Assembly (NCBI RefSeq): GCF_005876955.1
Contig: NZ_SSCL01000004.1
Coordinates: 1-64,000 of the forward strand
Source of the DNA: Sinomonas gamaensis
Lineage (GTDB): Bacteria; Actinomycetota; Actinomycetes; Actinomycetales; Micrococcaceae
Direction: 5' to 3'
DNA length: 64,000 nt
In this document: positions 60,569-64,000 of the stretch, in pieces
How positions within the stretch are numbered: position 1 is the stretch's first letter
Layout of the letters: every line of letters starts with the position of its first letter
Notes under the pieces: model-generated
What the model was told of the DNA's origin: nothing
Seen by the model: only the letters and a program-made list of their open reading frames with translations
Database searches by the model: none
Position numbers and translations under genes: made by a program

Positions 60569-61468
60569 TTACTTGTAGCCCTTGGCGAGTGCCGCCTCCG
60601 TCGCACGGACGACGGCGTCGCGCGCCTCGGGCGAGAGCGGGCTCCGGGGCGGTCGGCACACGCCGCCGCGAAGGCCCACGATATCCATCGACAGCTTGAT
60701 GGCCTGGATGAACTCGGTCTTGCTGTCCCAGCGGAGCAGCGAGTGCAGGTCCCGGTAGATCTCTCTGGCCCGCTCGAGGTCCGCGACGTTCCCCGAGGTC
60801 GAGAGACGGTACAGCTCAATGGTGGACTCCGGGAGTGCGTTGGGGTAGCCCGCCACCCAGCCGACGGCACCGGCGAGGCCCATCTCGACCACGGTATCGT
60901 CCGTGCCGATGAGCAGGTCGACCTCCGGGGCGAGTTCCTTGATCTCGTAGGCCCGGCGGACGTCGCCGCTGAACTCCTTGACCCCAACGATGAGACCCTC
61001 GCCGTGGAGGCGCGCGATGAGCTGCGGGGTCAGGTCGACCTTCGTGTCGATCGGGTTGTTGTAGGCGACGATGGGGAGGCCGACGGCGGCCGCGCGCCGG
61101 TAGTGGTCTACGACTTCTTCGTCGGTGGCTCGGTAGGAGTTCGGGGGGAGGAGCATGAGGGCGTGTGCGCCGGCCTCGGCAGCCTGCTCCGCCCAGCGCT
61201 GGGTCTGGAGGCCGCCGTAGGCGCCGGCCCCCGCCATCACGGTGAAGCCTTCGGGCGCGGCCTCGACCGCCGTCGTGATGACCCGAGCGCGCTCCTCGTC
61301 GCTGAGGGTCTGATACTCGCCGAGCGAGCCGTTGGGGGCGACGCCGTCGCAGCCCGCGCTCGCCAGGAAGCGGACGTGTTCGGCGTAGGCGTCGAAGTCC
61401 ACGCTGAGGTCTTCGTTAAAGGGGAGGGCGGTCGCGACGAGGACGCCGTGCCAGGGTTTGGCGGTCAT
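60569..61468 (-). CDS. pyrroline-4-hydroxy-2-carboxylate deaminase (DapA family)
   Basis: 299 residues from ATG 61468, with AAAGGAA upstream. TIM-barrel aldolase family of dihydrodipicolinate synthase: GVAPNGSLGEYQTLSDEER, YNNPIDTKVDL and the Schiff-base lysine in IVGVKEFSGDVRRAY. In hydroxyproline loci this branch deaminates the pyrroline intermediate to 2-oxoglutarate semialdehyde, feeding the dehydrogenase at 53399. Confidence 0.9.
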   Translation of the reverse strand: MTAKPWHGVLVATALPFNEDLSVDFDAYAEHVRFLASAGCDGVAPNGSLGEYQTLSDEERARVITTAVEAAPEGFTVMAGAGAYGGLQTQRWAEQAAEAGAHALMLLPPNSYRATDEEVVDHYRRAAAVGLPIVAYNNPIDTKVDLTPQLIARLHGEGLIVGVKEFSGDVRRAYEIKELAPEVDLLIGTDDTVVEMGLAGAVGWVAGYPNALPESTIELYRLSTSGNVADLERAREIYRDLHSLLRWDSKTEFIQAIKLSMDIVGLRGGVCRPPRSPLSPEARDAVVRATEAALAKGYK

Positions 61469-61485
61469 GATGTTCCTTTCAGGGA

Positions 61486-61511
61486 ATTTTACCATGTGAC
61501 ATTGCACATGG
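61486..61511 (-). promoter_or_regulatory. internal promoter with palindromic operator
   Basis: On the minus strand, CCATGTG-CAATGT-CACATGG (61511-61492) is a perfect 7-bp-arm palindrome immediately upstream of TAAAAT (61491-61486), a good -10. Transcription would start near 61479, about ten bases before the deaminase ATG. The palindrome sits in the -35/-10 spacer, as expected for a repressor site, possibly of the GntR protein at 57797. Confidence 0.55.
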
Positions 61512-62394
61512 AGGAGAAAAATGTGAAGTCAGCTTGCCGGGACGACGTACTGCTTTGCGGCGACCTTCCCGAGGCCGGCCGAGAGTCCCGCATCGGTGAG
61601 CAGCTTGGTGATGGTGCCGTCTTCGCGCTGGGCTGTGATGCGTCGTCGAGCGCCTTCTTGAGCGTGGTGTTGCCCTTGGTGAGCGGGAAGGCCGCCTCGG
61701 GCGCCTGGGTGATGGCGCCGACCCGGGGGTCCGGCTTGTCGTTGGCGAGCGAGACCGTGACGCCCTGCGCGCCCTTGAACTGGAGCACCTGCACGCCGTA
61801 GGCGTCGACGTCGGCCTGGAGGCGGCCCGCGTCGAAGTCGGCCTTGAGCTCAACGCTGCTCGGGTACGTGACGAGCTTGTCTCCGAGGATCTTCTTGAGG
61901 TCCTCAACCCAGAGGTAGCCGTCGATCGTTCCGACCTTGCCCATCTTCTCGAGGTCCGCCACGGTCGTCGCGCCCGTCTTCGACGCGATGCCCATGCCGT
62001 CGAGGTAGGTCGATGCGGAGAAGTCGACGGCCTTGAGCCGCTTCTCTGTCGCGTCGATCGTCCCCACCGCGAGGTCGATGTTGCCGCCCGAGATCGACTG
62101 CACCGCGTCCGCATACGTCGCCTGCTGGTAGACGGGCTCGAGGCACTCGTCCTTGGCGATCTTGCTCACGATCGAGACGTCGATGCCGTTGGGCTTGCCG
62201 CTGTTGTAGCTGCTGAACGGCGGGATGTCGATGACCCCGACCGTGAGCTTGCCGGGCGCGACCGTCTGCACCCCCTGATGTTTCGGCGTGCAGTCGCCCG
62301 AGGAGGCGGTGGTCGTGCCTCCGCAGGCGGTGAGGCTCACGCCGGCGGCGAGGACGACGGCGGCCAAGGCTCCGGTGCGCGTGGGATTCTTCAT
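61489..62394 (-). pseudogene. amino acid ABC transporter binding protein, frameshifted
   Basis: Lipoprotein of the polar amino acid binding family (SBP_bac_3): signal MKNPTRTGALAAVVLAAGVS with lipobox LTAC, then KLTVGVIDIPPFSSYNSGKP and GGNIDLAVGTIDATEKRLKA. ATG 62394 has AAAGGAA upstream. Near base 61640 one base appears to be missing: after TTLKKALDDA the frame runs into unrelated residues to 61489, while the next frame continues ITAQREDGTITKLLTDAGLS and ends naturally at 61529-61531. The last 38 or so residues are thus out of frame. It could be a sequencing error or a recent mutation. Likely role: hydroxyproline binding. Confidence 0.75.
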
Positions 62395-62413
62395 GGATTT
62401 TCCTTTCGTGGGG

Positions 62414-63067
62414 TTACGCGTGGCGAGCAAGACGTTTCTCGAAGAACACAGTGATCCACGTGGCCGGCATGGAGATGACGGCGTAGCAGATGCCGGCGAG
62501 GGCGAAGATCTGGAGGTAGTTGAAGTCCTGGCTGCCGATGTTGTAGGCGGATTTCATGAGCTCGGGAACCGCAATCGCGTAGGCAAGCGAGGTGCCCTGG
62601 AACATCTGGATGGCCACGCCCATGAGGCCCGGGATGGCCGAGCGCATGCCCTGCGGCATGACGACGCGGAAGAAGGTGTCGCGCTGGGAGATCCCGAGGG
62701 CGTTCGAAGCTTCGGTCTGCCCGCGGGCCACCGACTGGATTCCAGCCCGCATGATCTCGCTCGAGTAGGCGGCAGCGTTCCAGGTGAGCGCAAGGCAGGC
62801 CGCCGTGATGCTCTCAAAGGCGATGCCGAACTTCGGCAGGCCGTAGTAGAAGAGGTACAGGATCACGAGGGCCGGGGCGCCGCGCCCGATCTCGACGACG
62901 GCGAGGCCGAGGGTGCGGACGGCGAGGTTCTTGGCGGAAACCATCATGCTGAGCGCCAGGCCGAGCGGGTAGCCTGCGGCGATCGAGATGCCGGCGATCA
63001 GGAGGCTCACGCCGAGGCCGGACATCATCTGCGGGAGGTATCCCGCCCACTGTGCGAGCCAGGTCAT
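62414..63067 (-). CDS. amino acid ABC transporter permease
   Basis: 217 residues, about five helices, HisM/GlnP-type permease with the EAA loop AGIQSVARGQTEASNALGIS (about residues 110-130). It forms the membrane channel with the next gene. It overlaps that gene by four bases and precedes the binding protein gene by 19. Confidence 0.92.
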   Translation of the reverse strand: MTWLAQWAGYLPQMMSGLGVSLLIAGISIAAGYPLGLALSMMVSAKNLAVRTLGLAVVEIGRGAPALVILYLFYYGLPKFGIAFESITAACLALTWNAAAYSSEIMRAGIQSVARGQTEASNALGISQRDTFFRVVMPQGMRSAIPGLMGVAIQMFQGTSLAYAIAVPELMKSAYNIGSQDFNYLQIFALAGICYAVISMPATWITVFFEKRLARHA

Positions 63068-63708
63068 GCGAACACTGCCTTCCTCATGCGGGCGTCAAGG
63101 GTTCGGGAAAGGTAGGCGACCGGCAGGCTGAGGCCGATGTAGAGGATGCCCACGAGGATGTAGGGCAGGATGCCCTCGACGGTCGGGTGCTGCCGGGCGA
63201 AGGCCTGGGACTGGAACACCATCTCCGAGACGATGATGGTCGAGGCGATCGAGGAGTCCTTGAGCAGTCCCACGAGGTAGGTGGCGATCGACGGCGAGAC
63301 GATCCGGAACGCCTGCGGGACCACAACCCCGAAGAACGTGCTCGATTGCGGAAGGCCCAAGGCGTGGGAGGCTTCGAGCTGCCCGCGCGGCACGGCCTGC
63401 AGGCCTCCGCGATAGATCTCGGCCAGGTAGGCGACGGAGACGATGCCCAACCCCACGATGGCCGCACTGACGGGGTTGAACTTGAACGTTCCGATCTGGA
63501 TGCCGAACTTCAGCAGGAACAGCCAGACGATGATCGGCACGCCTCTGACGAGGTCCACGAAGATCCGGGCCACGAGCTTCACCGGCGCGACGGGCGAGGT
63601 CAGGGCCACCGCGAGCGGGACGGCGCCGATGATGCCGATCGCAAACGCCGAGAGGGTCAGCGTCAGCGTCATGGGCAGCCCCTGAAGGACTGCGGAGAAG
63701 GCGTCCAT
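63064..63708 (-). CDS. amino acid ABC transporter permease
   Basis: 214 residues, second permease of the pair, with the EAA loop GGLQAVPRGQLEASHALGLP (about 120-140) and helices such as LTLTLSAFAIGIIGAVPLAV. Start ATG 63708 directly follows the ATPase stop (63710). In context an importer for hydroxyproline or a related amino acid. Confidence 0.92.
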   Translation of the reverse strand: MDAFSAVLQGLPMTLTLTLSAFAIGIIGAVPLAVALTSPVAPVKLVARIFVDLVRGVPIIVWLFLLKFGIQIGTFKFNPVSAAIVGLGIVSVAYLAEIYRGGLQAVPRGQLEASHALGLPQSSTFFGVVVPQAFRIVSPSIATYLVGLLKDSSIASTIIVSEMVFQSQAFARQHPTVEGILPYILVGILYIGLSLPVAYLSRTLDARMRKAVFA

Positions 63709-63709
63709 G

Positions 63710-64000
63710 TCAGCGCTCCAGCACGGCGCGCAGGAAGCGCCGGGTCCGGGTCTCCTGCGGGTCGCTCATGATCGCCCGAGGATCGCCCTGCTCGATGATC
63801 TTGCAGTCCGCCATCACGACGAGGGTGTCGGAGACGTCGCGGGCGAACTGCATCTCGTGCGTCACCACGACCATCGTCATGCCGTCCGCGGCGAGCTCAC
63901 GCATGACCGAGAGGACCTCGAGGCCCACCTCGGGATCGAGGGCTGAGGTGGGCTCGTCGAAGAGCATGATGCTCGGATCCAAGGCGAGGGCCCGAGCGAT
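63710..64000 (-). CDS. amino acid ABC transporter ATPase, C-terminal part
   Basis: 97 codons are in the window; the gene continues past 64000. Visible are IARALALDPSIMLFDEPTSA with Walker B, the D-loop LDPEVG and the switch histidine in MVVVTHEMQFARDVSD, all typical of HisP/GlnQ ATPases. The in-frame TTG and ATG near 63982-63970 are internal, not starts. Confidence 0.93.
   Translation of the reverse strand: MARALALDPSIMLFDEPTSALDPEVGLEVLSVMRELAADGMTMVVVTHEMQFARDVSDTLVVMADCKIIEQGDPRAIMSDPQETRTRRFLRAVLER

Overview
The window is chromosomal DNA of a high-GC Gram-positive bacterium. Bifunctional-type dcd, IdeR/DtxR-type iron box, CopD-CtaG fusion, fused MrpA/B antiporter subunit, XRE-MurA fusion and frequent leaderless starts (TANNNT, six bases, then ATG or GTG) all point to an actinobacterium, most likely a Micrococcaceae member (Arthrobacter/Sinomonas-like). 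That placement is inference from gene content. The window is gene-dense; no gap without a gene exceeds about 300 bases, and I saw no prophage, insertion sequence or CRISPR array.

1-5.9 kb: the 3' end of a 5S rRNA and its terminator, an APH-like kinase, an HU-type DNA-binding protein, a CopD/CtaG membrane protein and a thioredoxin-NHL protein. 5.9-9.7 kb: a tightly overlapping five-gene operon on the minus strand, led by a small secreted protein and a lipoprotein and followed by a periplasmic-type adaptor, ABC ATPase and FtsX-like permease; I do not recognise this combination as a described system. 9.9-19.5 kb: an anchored hypothetical protein, AEC transporter, panD, LysR/MFS pair, MHS transporter, PrsW-type protease, tRNA-Gly(CCC), ansP and an SRPBCC protein. 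19.5-25.1 kb: dcd, an AbiEi/DUF559-like gene, then lutR divergent from lutABC (L-lactate oxidation) with a palindromic operator.

25.1-29.2 kb: an ACT-domain membrane protein, a KhtTU-like K+/H+ antiporter pair and an Atg22-like MFS protein. 29.3-35.5 kb: a complete Mrp Na+/H+ antiporter operon with fused A/B, then C, D, E, F, G, each start overlapping the previous stop. 35.5-36.8 kb: a second AbiEi/DUF559-like gene bracketed by two 126-bp inverted palindromes. 36.8-40.2 kb: DUF4235 protein, then a TPP riboswitch driving ykoEDC (thiamine-precursor ECF transporter). 40.3-48.7 kb: VOC protein, XRE-MurA fusion, quinone oxidoreductase, a large ATPase-LuxR regulator, DUF2891, a DUF1214/DUF1254 pair and another VOC protein. 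48.7-53.4 kb: an IdeR-type box before an atypical EfeO-like protein and EfeB, a glutathione peroxidase and a gamma-glutamyltransferase.

53.4-64 kb: one long minus-strand locus for trans-4-hydroxy-L-proline use: ABC importer (ATPase cut by the window end, two permeases, binding protein with a frameshift), deaminase, 2-epimerase, ornithine-cyclodeaminase-like reductase, GntR regulator, three-subunit D-hydroxyproline dehydrogenase and 2-oxoglutarate semialdehyde dehydrogenase. Together these carry hydroxyproline to 2-oxoglutarate. Notable unexplained structure: palindrome-bracketed nuclease-like genes, dispersed 21-bp repeats found both inside lutC and between genes, and a 25-bp-stem RNA hairpin inside the hydroxyproline operon.
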